Source of the DNA: Sordaria brevicollis
Taxonomy: Eukaryota; Ascomycota; Sordariomycetes; Sordariales; Sordariaceae
DNA: 64,000 bases
Assembly: GCA_033439795.1 (NCBI GenBank)
Contig: JAUTDP010000002.1
Location: forward strand, 1,054,001 to 1,118,000
Direction: 5' to 3'
The notes beneath the pieces were generated by a model that worked only from the letters and a program-made list of their open reading frames with translations, had not been told where the DNA came from and did no database searches. The translations under genes and the position numbers were made by a program. The stretch's first letter is position 1. The number at the start of each line of letters is the position of its first letter. Of this stretch, positions 46,817-60,120 are shown piece after piece.

Positions 46817-49800
46817 GTTACGTTTCTATTATAATTTATATTAGCGTAAGGATTTCCTTCCTTTAAATATAAAAACCCTTTATCCCCTAAGCTTTTTTAG
46901 GTTTTTCTTTCCTTTAATAATAATAATAATCGATTTGAAATAATTATTCCCCGTTAAAAATACGTTAAGGCATTTTATAAAATAATAAAGACCTCTAATA
47001 AGGATAAAGGCGAATATTTATTTCCCTTTCGTTTTCCTTCGCCGACCCTTAAATTTAATATAATTATTATTAGTATTAAAATTAACTTCGAACGTATTAT
47101 TAATTATTTTATTAGTAATAAATTCCTTTATATATCGGAGAAAGGGTAAATTTTCTTTCTACTACGTTTTGTCTTTACGTTAACCTTTCCGAAGTTATAT
47201 TTATATTTTTTTATATTTTATTTATACCCTTTAATTAATTAAAGTTCTTTTTATTTTTACGGGCGTTTTAAATAGCGATATTTATATAAAGGCCGTTATT
47301 AAATTAATTTACTATATTCCTAATTATTTAAATAAATTATTATTTATTATATTATTAACGTTTTTTATTTTAATTCGTTTTTAAATAAATTCAATTAATT
47401 TATTTAATATATTTTAGCGGTTTTGCGTTATATAGTCGATATATTTCGCGGCTTTTATAATTTTTATAATACTTTTTAGGAAAAGGTTCTTAATTAAGAT
47501 CCGGTTAGTAGTAAATTCTATAATTATTTTATTTACTTCTATACCGTTATTAAGGATTTTATTAACGCAATTCGCTTTCGTTTTATTAATAACGGTTTTA
47601 CCGGTATTTTTAAATAATTCATTTACTATAGAAAGTAATCGGTTAATAATTATTTCGAAAAAGGCTATTATAAATTCTTCTTTTCTAATAAGGATAGTTT
47701 AATCGGTAGTTATATTCTTTTAAGTAGTATTCCCTATAATAGTAATAGTAATTTACTTTATAATAATAACGGTAATTTGCTTCGTAATAGTAACGGTAGA
47801 TTTCTTTAGAGTAATAGTAGTAATTATATATTTATTTATAATAATTCTTTAATAAAGATTAATTCGCCGGCTATTCGTTTTACCGGTCCCGTTTTTATTA
47901 ATAATAATTAGTTCGTTTAATGTTAATTTATAATTAATATTATATATTAATATATTTATTAATTCGATAAATAAAATTATTTATTTATCGATTAAAATAA
48001 AATATTAAAAATTTTAATTAATTATAAGAAGAAATAATAATTAAATAGGTTATTGCCTTTATAATTTAATAGATTTTTAGTTAGATGGAAATTTTCCCCC
48101 CGTTTTCGTTTTAGTATGTTAGTAAATAAAAGTAAAAGAAAAGGAAGAAAAGAAAATTAAAAGTAGTAAGCAAATTTATTTCGTTATTCCTCTTTTAATT
48201 CGATTATTAAGCGGTATTTATTTAATCGTCTTAATTAAAGTATTTATAATAGGATTTTTTCGGCCTTAATTTTATCGTTTAAATGAATTTAGAATTATTT
48301 TTAAGTTTATAGTTAATTAATTATTATAAATTACGTATTTATTATCCGGAAATATTCGAATATAATATAGTAGAACGTTTTTCGTTTTAATTCATACGAA
48401 TAAATAAGGGTATTAATATCGGGGATTTTCTTTTAAAAAAGGAAGGCTTTAAGGCCGATTACTTCCGTTTTCGCTTAAACGAGGAGGGAGCTTTTCGCTT
48501 TTATTAATAAATAATAATCTTTATTATCTTCTAAAAATTAGGTTTTTTTCCGTTTTTTCTTTTTTTAACCGATTATATACCGTTTTATTATAATATTATT
48601 AAATTTTAAATTGAAGTTAATAATTATAAATTTATATTACCGATTTAATTTGGCTACCGTTATTATTAATTAATAATTATAGTACGATATTTACTTTCTT
48701 TTCGTAGTATTTTCTAACTATATTTTTTAATCGAGGGCTAAAGGTTCTAACGGCTATAACGGTTAAATAGGTACGCCCGTTACCGGGGGCGGTTTTATTA
48801 TAATTACTATAAGGTTTTCCGTCGGTATTTATTCTTTTATTTATTTAATTTTAATGGTATTATTTTCCGGTTTATTAATAAATAATCGATATTTTATTTA
48901 TTTTATTTAAATATAATTAATTATTTAAATTATTATCTTTCGGACGAATTTAATTTAATTTATACGGGCGAATTTTTTTTCGAAAGTTCTTACTTATTTA
49001 TTAAAGTAGAAATTAAATAGTAGGTAAAAAATTTCCGTTTTAAAATTCTATATTAATATAATTTTATACGCCCCGGCGACGATTTTTAAATATTTAATTT
49101 AGTATTTAATTAATCCGATTACTATTCCTCGGGGTTTATTATATATTTTTATTAGTTAGTGGAAAATTAAAGCTTTATATATAATTACGTTTCGAATATA
49201 TTTAGTATAAATTTCCTTTACACGAGCGAAGGAATAATTTTAAGTTTTTACGGTTAATTAAATTAGTATATATATTTAAATCTTTATTTTTTTCTTAATA
49301 ATTTTTATATAGGTACGATAATTGAATTTATAATTTAATTAGACGCTTGAGAATTTTATTAATTCCGTCGGTAAAAATATAATATTTTTAAATTAAAGAA
49401 TTTCCGTTTTTGGTATTTTCGTTTATATAAAATATATTAATTCCGTTTTATTCATTTCGAATTTTATATTTTTTTCCTTTATTTTATTTGGAATAAATTT
49501 CTTATGTTATTTAAAGTATTTTATAGTTTTTTTCGGTAATCTTTACTATAGTAACGATATTAATATTATTAGCGAAGCTAATTATAATTATATTTTTAAT
49601 TATAATTAATTTATAATATAATAGGGTAATAAAGAAAATAAAAAAAATTAAGGAAAAAGGGGAATTTTAGAATACTTTGGCTTTTATAGCGTAGGGAGTA
49701 GATATTTCGTCGTCGAAAAAAAGGGAATTTTTTCGTCCGTTAACGAAATTCGCTACCTATTCGAGAATTTATTATAAGAATTATATTTCCTATAGGGTAT

Positions 49801-51738
49801 ATAATAATTATTTATAATTAATTTTATCGAATACGCTTTTAAAATTAAAGAGTATTAGCAACGTAACGGTTTTAAATTTTTAAACCGTATATATAGTATT
49901 TATAACGATATAAATAGTAAATTCGGTCGAACAGTTTATTCGATTATTTATTTAACCTTTTAGTAGGAAATTGAATTTTTTTGCAATTTCAGTGAATTTT
50001 TTAGCGATAAGCGTTTCGAAGATTTCTTCGATGTTATTTAATAGTAAAATTGGCTTCTATACGCCAATTAGTTTTTATTATATAGCGGTTTTCTTTAATT
50101 TTTTAAGAATAATTATTTTCGCGTTTTTAAACTATTATAGGAAGTATTTAAAATAAAAGCTTATAATTGCGAAAATAATTATAGCTTTTTAGAATAGTTT
50201 TTTATAAATTTTAAGAAATTTATCCGAATATTAATCGACGTTTAATATTTTATTCGGAATTATTTAAAATGAAATATTTTAAATATTTTTTTTGGTAATT
50301 AATTCGTTAATAAATAACGAATTGTTAATATTTAGGGGAAGGGTCTAATTAAGTAAATAGTTTATAAGGACGTTTATTTTCGGGAAGAAACGTTCGGCGA
50401 AAATATTTACTTTATTATTATAATCTTCGATTTTTTTTACTCCTTCGTATTATTTAAAAATTAGGAGTTTGGGCGGGTTTATTAGTAAATAATTTTAAGT
50501 ACGGGTTTATTTTTCGAGGGTTTAAAATTTATTTAAATTTTTCGACGCTTTTTCGATACTTTTTCGTTATATTATTTATTAAATTTTTATATTAATTTTT
50601 CTTTTTTTTATTAATATTTCTATAAATTTTATTTAATTTAAAGATATTCTTTCTTTATATTATTTTCATTATTTCCGCTTTGTATTTTTCGTTATTCTTT
50701 TATATTTTAACGTCTATTATTTCGCTTTTTTCCTTCGATTTTTTTTTAATATAGGATAAATTCCTTTATTATATTTATAAGTTTTTTATTGAGTTTATTG
50801 AATGTAAATCTTAATTCCTCCTTCGTATTAATTTTCGTTGGGAGTACAATCCGTTATAATATCGCTTTTTATACTTTTTTTTATATTTATTAAATTTTAA
50901 TTATAATTTTTTTTTATTTCCGCTTTCCTAATTTTTTTTCCGGTATAAATTTAGATTTTTTAAAGATAATAGTCCGAGCCGGTTTATTCGTATTGTTACG
51001 CTTTTTAATATTTAGTTTCGATTTTTAATATTATTTATATATAATCGATTATTTTATTTTATTCTTTCTATATTACGTTATTTATACGGGTCGGCTCCCT
51101 ATTAGGGGTAATGAATTATATACGTTATTATTATATTTATATAAAGAGTTTTTCGGCTTTCGGGTTAATTTTATTTTTTAAATTTTAATTAGGATAATAG
51201 AAGTTAAAATCCCCGACGGTTACGATTTAATATTTTATTAGAGGTTTTTTTTCGAAGAATTCGAGGAGGGGAGACTTTTATTTATATTTTAGTATTTTAT
51301 ATATTTTAATAAGGGAATAAATTAAATAAACGGTTAATAATTCTTTTAAATTTTTGAACGTTATAAAAGTTTAATTTTTTCCGACGTAGAAGTTTAAATC
51401 TTTAAAATTTTATTTTTTATTTATATAAATAATTACCTTCTTTTTTTTTAAATAATTTACCCCAATATATTTATTACTTTATAAATAATAAATATTTTTA
51501 TTTCAATTTTTACCCGGCTTTTAGATTATTATAATATTATAAATCTCCTTTTATTCGAATAGTAATTTCTTTCTTTCGTACGATTTCCTTATATTTTAAT
51601 AGAGTATTTTTAATTGGATTATTAATTATTTTATAAGGGAATATCTTTTAATTTTATAGGCGGAGTAAGAGTGGGAATTACTTTTTTTTAAGTAACCGGT
51701 TTAGTAGTAGTAATTAAATTAGCGCCGTTCCGAATACC
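46817..51738 (-). pseudogene. Degenerate LINE (Tad1-like non-LTR retrotransposon), endonuclease and reverse transcriptase
   Basis: Reading the minus strand leftward, an AP-endonuclease motif TVGDFNFYYPN (GDFN, with HH read as YY) lies at 51220-51188. About 1.6 kb further is a reverse-transcriptase motif reading FANNINI (from F-A-D-D-I-N-I) at about 49580-49556, followed by FEMNKTELIYF at about 49465-49430. This order and the FADD-type and KTELI motifs are those of Tad1/I-clade LINEs. The element is broken by element 4 on its 5' side (at 51738) and by element 1 on its 3' side (at 46812). All frames are destroyed by RIP. Confidence 0.75.
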
Positions 51739-52126
51739 TGTTAGGAGATATTCCTATCGATGACAGGAAGGTCTCCTCGTTGCTTGAATTAATATAACTC
51801 GTCTCGAATCATAGTCATTTATACTATAACCCACTCATCCGGGCAGGTCATATCTATAAAAGGGGCTCATCCAGACCGTCGTCGTTAAAACTATTTAAAT
51901 TATTAATCAACTACTTATTTATTATTATTATATCTTATATATATTATCTTTAAACGTATATATAAAGCTCCTATAAAGTCCCAACCTTAAATATCTTTAT
52001 TACTTCTTTTATTATTCTTAATTATTCATCGTTACGTATTACTACCCGTTTTAGTAATTTAATATTCATTTTATTCTACTCTTTATTTATTTTATTACTA
52101 CTTATAAAAATACTCTTCGCGTAATA
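51739..52126 (+). repeat. 5' LTR of element 4 (388 bp)
   Basis: Begins TGTTAGGAGATATTCC and ends CGCGTAATA. Its first 150 bases are little mutated (for example CCGGGCAGGTCATATC), while its last 150 are heavily mutated. The 3' copy shows the reverse pattern. Confidence 0.92.
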
Positions 52127-55100
52127 AATAATACCTATAATTTAAATCGATTTTAAAAACGACCTTATTATCGCTTTATTTCTTTCTCTTTAATAAGGGG
52201 GAGATATTTAATAAAATTAATACGATAATTAATTAAATTTATTACTATTAAATATTAATATAAGTTCTAAAAGAGTATTTTCCCTTTTTTTTATAATTTT
52301 ATTTTTATATTCCCTAATAGAAAGATAAATATAGTATAACCAATTTCGGTTATAATTATTCCCGAATTTTAGGATAATTAAATTACCTAAAAAGCGCGAC
52401 GAATTATCAATTTTATTAAAACCGACGTCGATTATAATTTATATTATAAAGAACGTTTTATAGAATTTATTTATACGTTTATTTATAAAGCCGCTTAAAT
52501 TAAAATTAACGAAAATAATTAATTCGTTATTAAATCGGATTAGTTTAACCAAAACGATAATAAATTTAACGAAGGTTAAATCGTTAATTTAAACGTTATT
52601 AACGCCGTATCGGCTTTTTTACTACGTATTTACTATAAATTAATTAATTTATTTAAATTATTATTTTATTAAATTTGGTTATTCGAGAAAAATAAATAGA
52701 ATTAATAATTTAAAAAGGTAAATTATAGGACTTTTTTAAATTAAATTAAGAAGGATTTAAAAGAGGTTAAAACGGTTAAATAATTAAAAATTAACGGAAA
52801 TAGAATATCGGCCTAACCTTTTAAAGTAAATTGTACCCCTTTAATAGCCCTAAGTATTATAATACGCTTATTTAAATAATTAGCGATATAAATCGAATAT
52901 AATAATTTAATTATTATAATTAATACGCCTTATTCGGAAATATCTAAAAATAATTCGAACGCCCTTTAATTAAGTAAAGCTTTCTCTATACCCGATATTT
53001 CGTCGTCGGACGATAATATAATTACGAATATTATAAATTTAAATTCGCCCTTTAAATAGCTTTAAAAATAAATAGTTTAATTTATTATAATTTAAAGATA
53101 TTAAAGTATAATTCAAAATTAAATTATTATAATTAATTAGGCTATTTTAATTTAGTGAATTATATTTTAATATTAATAAAAATTAATACGAACGAATTAA
53201 AAAGTATTTTATATTTAACCGGTTATAATTAATAATTACCCGGTTATAGCGCCGGTTTAAATAAATCTAATTTAATAAATTACTACTTAAATTTAGGGTA
53301 GAAATATAATATCGAATTAAAATATTCGGTTTATAAATTAATATTTATAAATTTACGGATAATTCGAGCCTTAGAACCGGTAAATTAAATAGGGTTTAAT
53401 TTATCTAATTAAAATACTTCTTTAAATATTTACCTACGCTAAATTATATATCCCTATAATTAATTAAATTTATTAAATAAATTAAATTTAGTGTATTATA
53501 ATACCGAATTAGTAATTATTAATTTATAACGCTATAATAGGATAGTTTTATATAATTCTTAATTATAAAGACCTAAAGTAATTTCGTATTAATAATTTAT
53601 CCTAGAAATTCCTAATAAACTAAACGTATAAATCGCCCCTATAAAAAAGTTCGAATATTAAATCCGAAGGAGGATATTAATTCCCGCTTCGTTAAATTAT
53701 ATAGCCGTAACCGGTAATAAATACCCGGCCTATATTAATTATAATTAATCCCGCTAATAATAATATTAATTATAACGTACCGTTAATATAATAATTATCG
53801 GCCGTATATAAATATATAGCGAATTAATTATTATTAATATAATATTCGTCCTTATTATAATACCCGTTAAAATATTCATTTTTAATACTATATATAAAAT
53901 AACCCTACTAATTAATAGGACGAATTTAATTAATAATTATTTTTCCTTATTTATAAAATATACTTATTCGAAGCCAAAATTATTATAATTAAATCGGAGC
54001 TAGTATAATTGAGGAAATAATTATATTTAATTTAATAGGACGATTAATTACTCTAAACCTAATTCCGCCGAAAAGAGCCAATTTTTAATAAAATATATAA
54101 AACGTAGAAATATATCGGACTATATAAATTATAATATAGAATTTAATTATTAGGATTAGCGCCCTTAAGAATAATAGGAATAAATAAAACTCTTAGTCAA
54201 ATCGTTAGACCGATCGCGATAACCGGCCTAATCGTTTAAAATTCTATATTAATTATAATAATAATAAAATATATAACGATAATAAAGTTATTTAGTAGAA
54301 ATTTATTAACGTAGGAATATTCTTTCTCAACGCCAATAAATTAAAAAAAGAGGGAAAAATATATAACGAAAATAAAATTATTATTTACCCTAATTATTAA
54401 ACCTTTTTTAACGCTATTAACGATATTTATAAAAGATATTTTAAACGTAAGGAAATTATTGTAAGGAATTTTTAATAATTATTACGTAATAAAGCCTTAA
54501 AATAGTAAATTTAAATTTTATCCCCGGAGGAGAGAAAAGTATTATAAAATAATTTTAATAAAATTTAATATACTTTATAATACGAATTTAAAATTAAACC
54601 CTATAAAGTTTAAAAGTAATTAAATATTTATTTATTTACTATTAAAATAAATAAAAAAAGCCCGTTTACATTATATAAATACGCGGGTTAATTATTTTAA
54701 TATATTCGTTTATAAAGAAATTCGATAAATTTTTAATTTTATACCCGGCTTTAAAATAATTTTTATTTAAAATTACGCAAATTTTATATTCGTCCTAAAA
54801 ATTCCGTTAAGAGGGCCGTTTATATTAATAATATAGCCGAAAGGGTAATAGTATTAAAATAAAAAATATTAAATAAGGTTAAGAATAGCCGCTCTATTTA
54901 TTAAACGGTTTATACGGCCGACGATTTTAACGAAAACGATACTAAATTTAGTAACGAAAAAGGGGAAAATTTAATATTTTAGGGCGATCGTAATAAATTT
55001 CACGGAAATAATAAAGGCTTTAATAAATTTAATAATAATCGAAGCGGTAATTTTCAATCTAATAATAAATTAAATAATAATAACCAAAACGACCGTTCGA

Positions 55101-58100
55101 ATAATCGTTTTAATTCTCGTTCTAATAATTTACCCGCTCGTTTCTACCGTCGTAGTAGATAATTTAGTAAGAAATAACCGTTTTAAGACGGTAAATATAT
55201 ATATATTAATTAAATTAATATTTTTAATAATAAATCGGATATTAATAATAAAGTAAAAAAATTTAAAAAGGATAATTACTCTTTTATTTACAATTTCGAA
55301 ATTAATTTTAACGAATTTAATATAAATAATATTACCTCTTAAATTTATAATACTCGTTCTATTTACTTTATTAATTTTATTCGTACGAATAAAAAAATCG
55401 AATTCGTTCGAAAAACCGAAATTATCGGACTAAAGATAATTTTATCGTTATTAATTATTAAAAATAACGAAATTAAAGTAAAAAGTACTTAATTTATAAT
55501 AGAATAATCTATATAGTAATTAAATTTATTATTTAACCCTAATTTAATTATTATTCTTAAATGCTTAAAAAAGGCTTAAATTTCTTATAAATCGTTTAAT
55601 TTTTCGGGATAAGGGTTAAATACGGTAGAACGGAGCGTATTCGGTATAATAATCTAGTTTAATATAAACCGGAGGAGCGATATTAAATTAAAATTGCTTA
55701 TATCCGCCGAAGGGGTTCAATTTATTTTACCTAATATAATATATAAAAATTAATATTATATATTAACCTTTATAAAAGGTTAAATAATCGAAGCTATCCT
55801 AGATATTACGTTATATAATAGCGGGTTAAATTTAAAAAGGGATATTATTTACTATTAAATAAAAATTAAATTAAGCCTTAGCGTACTATTAATTATAGTA
55901 TATTTAAATTTAGGATATTCTAATATTATAATAAATAGAATATTTATTAATTAATTTTTACCGAACGTATAATATATTTCTATCGAATTTAATATAATAA
56001 AAGGTATAGTTTTTAAAATTATAATCGATATTCGTATAGAATTTAATTTCTATATAAAAAAACGTATTAATAATATTAAGGTTAATAAATATTTTCAAAT
56101 TTTAATATTAGTAATTAATTACTTTAGCCCGAATATATTATTAAGAACGGATTTTCTTAAAAGCTATAATATTAAAATTAATTTTAATTCGTTAATTTAT
56201 TTAATTAAATTAATTTTCGGCATAAAAGTATAAGGAGAAATATACTTTAAAAGAAAGGAAACGGAAAATAAGATATTATTTATAAAAATATACGTAAAGT
56301 ATAATATAATATTATACCCAAATTAATTTAATATTATTCCTATTAAATATAACGCCCCCTTTAACTATTTATAGCGTAGGAAGGGCGAAAAATAATATTA
56401 AAGAGAATTATTAATATACAACTTCTATACGTAATACTTTTATTTATTAAACGCGATTATTAATAACGCTATTAAAAAATATATACCCTTTATTAATAAA
56501 AGCGATAAAACGCTCTTTATTCTAACCGGTATTCGAATTAATATAATTATAAAACCCTTTTATTATTTAAATAAAAAGGTTATATTCGTTAACGTAGGAA
56601 ATATTATTTATTTATTTATAAAAGTAGAAGTAGGATTAATACCTATTTAATATATAATATACGTTAATCGAAATACTGAAAATAAAAAAGAAATTATACG
56701 TAAAGAAGTATTTTTTCTTCTATTATACGGATTTAATAAATTTAATAACGTTAAATTAATTTTATCGGAAATAGGTATTAACGTTTATAATAACGATTTA
56801 GAATTTATTTAAAAATTTAAAAACCTTTTAAATAAATATATTAACGTATTTAAAAATCGAAGGATTATCCTAATAAAAGAAGAAAATAAAATATATATTA
56901 ATTTAATAAAGGGTTAATAAAATTAGCGAAGAATTATTAGGGCGTACTTATTAGGTATTAAGGATCGCGAATTTTTCGATAAGGAATACAATAAATTATA
57001 AGCGTAAAGTAAAATTAGGTTTATATTATAATTAACGCCTATCGTTTATCCGGTATTTATTATATAGAAAAAAGTTAATAGGGTCGAAAAGGGTCGTATA
57101 ATAATAAATTTCTAATTTTTAAATCGAATTATAATATTTAATATATATCCTTTACTTAATTAGGAGGATATTATTAATTTTATTATCGGTAAAAAGTTCT
57201 TCTTTATATTCGATATAATAGGATTCTTCTATTAATTGCCCGTTTTAATTCGCTATTATAACCAAATAATAGTAATTAGCCTACGGGGATTAGAATAATT
57301 AAATATAATTTTAATAGGATTTAAGAATTCTTCTACTTTTATTTAAAAATTTATAAATAAATTATTCTTTAAATATTATTTATTCGTACGAATATATATT
57401 AATAATATTATTATATTTAACGATACGAAAAAAGAATATTTAGAATATATAATTATAGTATTTAATCTATTCGATAAGGTTAGAATATATATCGGAGTAA
57501 ATAAATTATTTATAACGTTCCTTTTAATATAATTATTAAGTAGTATCGTCGATAATAAAGGATTGCATTATACGGATAATCGTATCGAAGTATTTAAAAA
57601 GTTTAATTTCCTTAATACGTTTAATACCCTAAAGACCTATTTAAATATAATAAAATAATTATAGAAAAGAATATTATAATTTGCGGTTAAAGAGGAGTTT
57701 TTTAATCGCTATAAAATAGAATTATTGCGGCGAGTCTGAGAAATTAAGGATTTAAAGCCGGGATAAATAAAATAAGCCTGTAAAATTTATACTTTAAAAG
57801 TCAAATTTGTCTCGATTAAAGAAGAATTAAAGGCGTTTAAAATAATATAAAATAATTTATATAATTAAATATATTTATATTACTACGTCCGGACCGATTA
57901 GTTTTTTATTAAAATTAATATTAATAAAAACGTTTATAATATATACGTTTTTTAATTAAAAATTAAATAGAATAAGAAAAAAATCCCTGGAATAGGTAAA
58001 ATCCCTTTAACGGTTATTAAATTTATTTATTTTCTATTAAAATTAATAATTTTAGCGGAGAAGAAATATAAATTAATAGAAGCGGAAATAACTATTATAA

Positions 58101-60120
58101 TTTAGGTATTATAAAAATTAAAAAAGATAGTTTAATTTAATACGCATTTGGTTAATATTATTATTAATTATATATTTACGGTTAGAATTATTAAATATAC
58201 GTCGCTAAAAATAATAAATTTATTAAAAACGAACCTAAAATTAACTAATATAATTAATTAAACTTCCTAATTCTAATTTAATATCTTTTATATCCTTAGA
58301 AAGTTAAATATCGTACCCAATATATTATTAAAATTGCCTATTAACGAATTGTTTAACGAAAACGATACGTTAGACGAATTTATAAATATTTAATTATATT
58401 TATTCTAGCGGGAAAATATAAATATTTACATTTTTTTTAATTGAGATAGGAATAGCGATATTTATATTATAGAGCCTATTATCGCTCCCGCTTTTAAAAT
58501 AAAATTAGTAAAAGCGTACCCGAATAATCCGAAGTATAATAGAATTATTAATATAATTTAAAAAGCGGATTAATTTAAATATATTTATATAAAATAGATA
58601 AGGAAGCGCCCTAATTTACTAATTAAACCTTATATATATATTAACGGACTTTTATATTATATAAATTACTAAAATATTAAAAGGTTATATATTTTTCGCT
58701 TATACGTATAAATATTATTAAAAAATATTTATAATTAAAAGTATTATTTTAATATTAATAGGATAATAAACGATTTATTTTAATTTTATATTCGCTAAAA
58801 AGTATAAATAGTGTGTAAGTACGTTAAATTTTACAAAATTTGCCGCTAAAATTAAAAGGATAAGTAAATTATTCTAGGGGAGTTTATATTTATTAGGATA
58901 TTATTAAAATTATTTTATACGGTTATTATAAATTTTATAACCGATATACCCCCCGTACTATTAGCCGGAATTATATAGAGTATTAAAGGTTATAAAACGC
59001 TTAATACTATATATATAATTATTTATAAATTTAATAAGAAAATATTATTATTAGCGGGATATTCGACGTTCGGAGTAATATAATAAGTAATTATATTATT
59101 ACGGATATTTAAATTATATAATTAGGGTTTATTTATTACGATTATTAATAATAAGGATTTTAAATTTATTTCGGTAATATAAAAAGGAATCTTTAAAGTA
59201 TTAGTAATTAATTTATTATTCTCGATTATTTATTATACTTAAACCGACGGTTAATTAGAACGAATAAATTAAACGGTTAAATTCGCTATTTATATATAAT
59301 ATATTATAAATAATTATTTATAATTATATATATTAACTGCCCTATAATATTATTTAAATAATATAATATAATCGACGATTAATTTATCGCTTAACGAATT
59401 AATATATAATTTTAAACTTCGTTTAATAATTAATTTATTAATTCTTTAATAAAAGGAAGCGGCGACGGCCGAATTATTAATATTATTATATTAGGAATAC
59501 TAATCGGAAGCGGCCGAATTAATCGATCGAATAGGAATAGTAATAAAGGAATATTATAATACGAAATATAATTTAATAACGTTCGAAAAGGGTAATAAAG
59601 TATATTTTCGGTTAAGTAAAGGATGTTATTTATTTAAAAACCTAAAAAAGAAATAATTAACAATTCGTATAAGACTATATATAATTTTAAAGAAAGTCGG
59701 CCCCTTAATATATAGGATTAATTTACCGGCTAAATTTAAAATGTATCCCGTTATTTCGATCGTATATTTATAAAAGTTTAAATAAAGATAGAATCCGTTT
59801 AAATGTAACGTACTATTATTAAAGCCTATTAAAATTAATAATTAAAAGGAATAAAAAGTCGAAAAGTTAATAATTCGTAATTAAAGACTTAAAAATATTT
59901 AATATTTAATTAAATAGATTGGTTTTTAAAATAAGAATTATACGTAAAAACCCCGAACCGAATTTATAAGGAATTTAAAATAAATAATAATAAATTTCGA
60001 AAAGGAATATTTATTCGAATTATTATTTTAAAGGATAAGAAAGAAAGTAATATAAAGGGTATTAAAGAAGGTTATTCGGTTTTTAAATTTACTTTAGGAA
60101 TATTTCGTTGAAAAAGGGGG
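52127..60120 (+). pseudogene. Element 4 degenerate gag-pol
   Basis: The clearest part is pol on the plus strand. Reverse transcriptase has a (V/I)DF/FLNRI block and SIFDIIGFFYQLPV near 57100-57245, then YINNIIIFNDTKKEY (Asp to Asn) near 57395-57440. An RNase H (T/N)-(D/N)-A-S-like segment lies near 57915. Integrase shows the C-terminal half of the HHCC finger (YVKFYKICR, near 58818-58850), an FITDIPP segment near 58935 and a DRD-type motif near 59140-59170. Gag is expected at 52.3-55.2 kb, with a Ser/Asn/Arg-rich end near 55.0-55.2 kb. Stops are frequent. Confidence 0.72.

Noticed and set aside
49971..50156. 61-codon hydrophobic frame in the AT-rich block (and similar ones near 42413 and 44879)
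   Set aside because: Ile/Phe/Tyr/Leu/Asn-rich translations arise automatically from AT-rich RIP-mutated DNA; they fall inside identified transposon relics.
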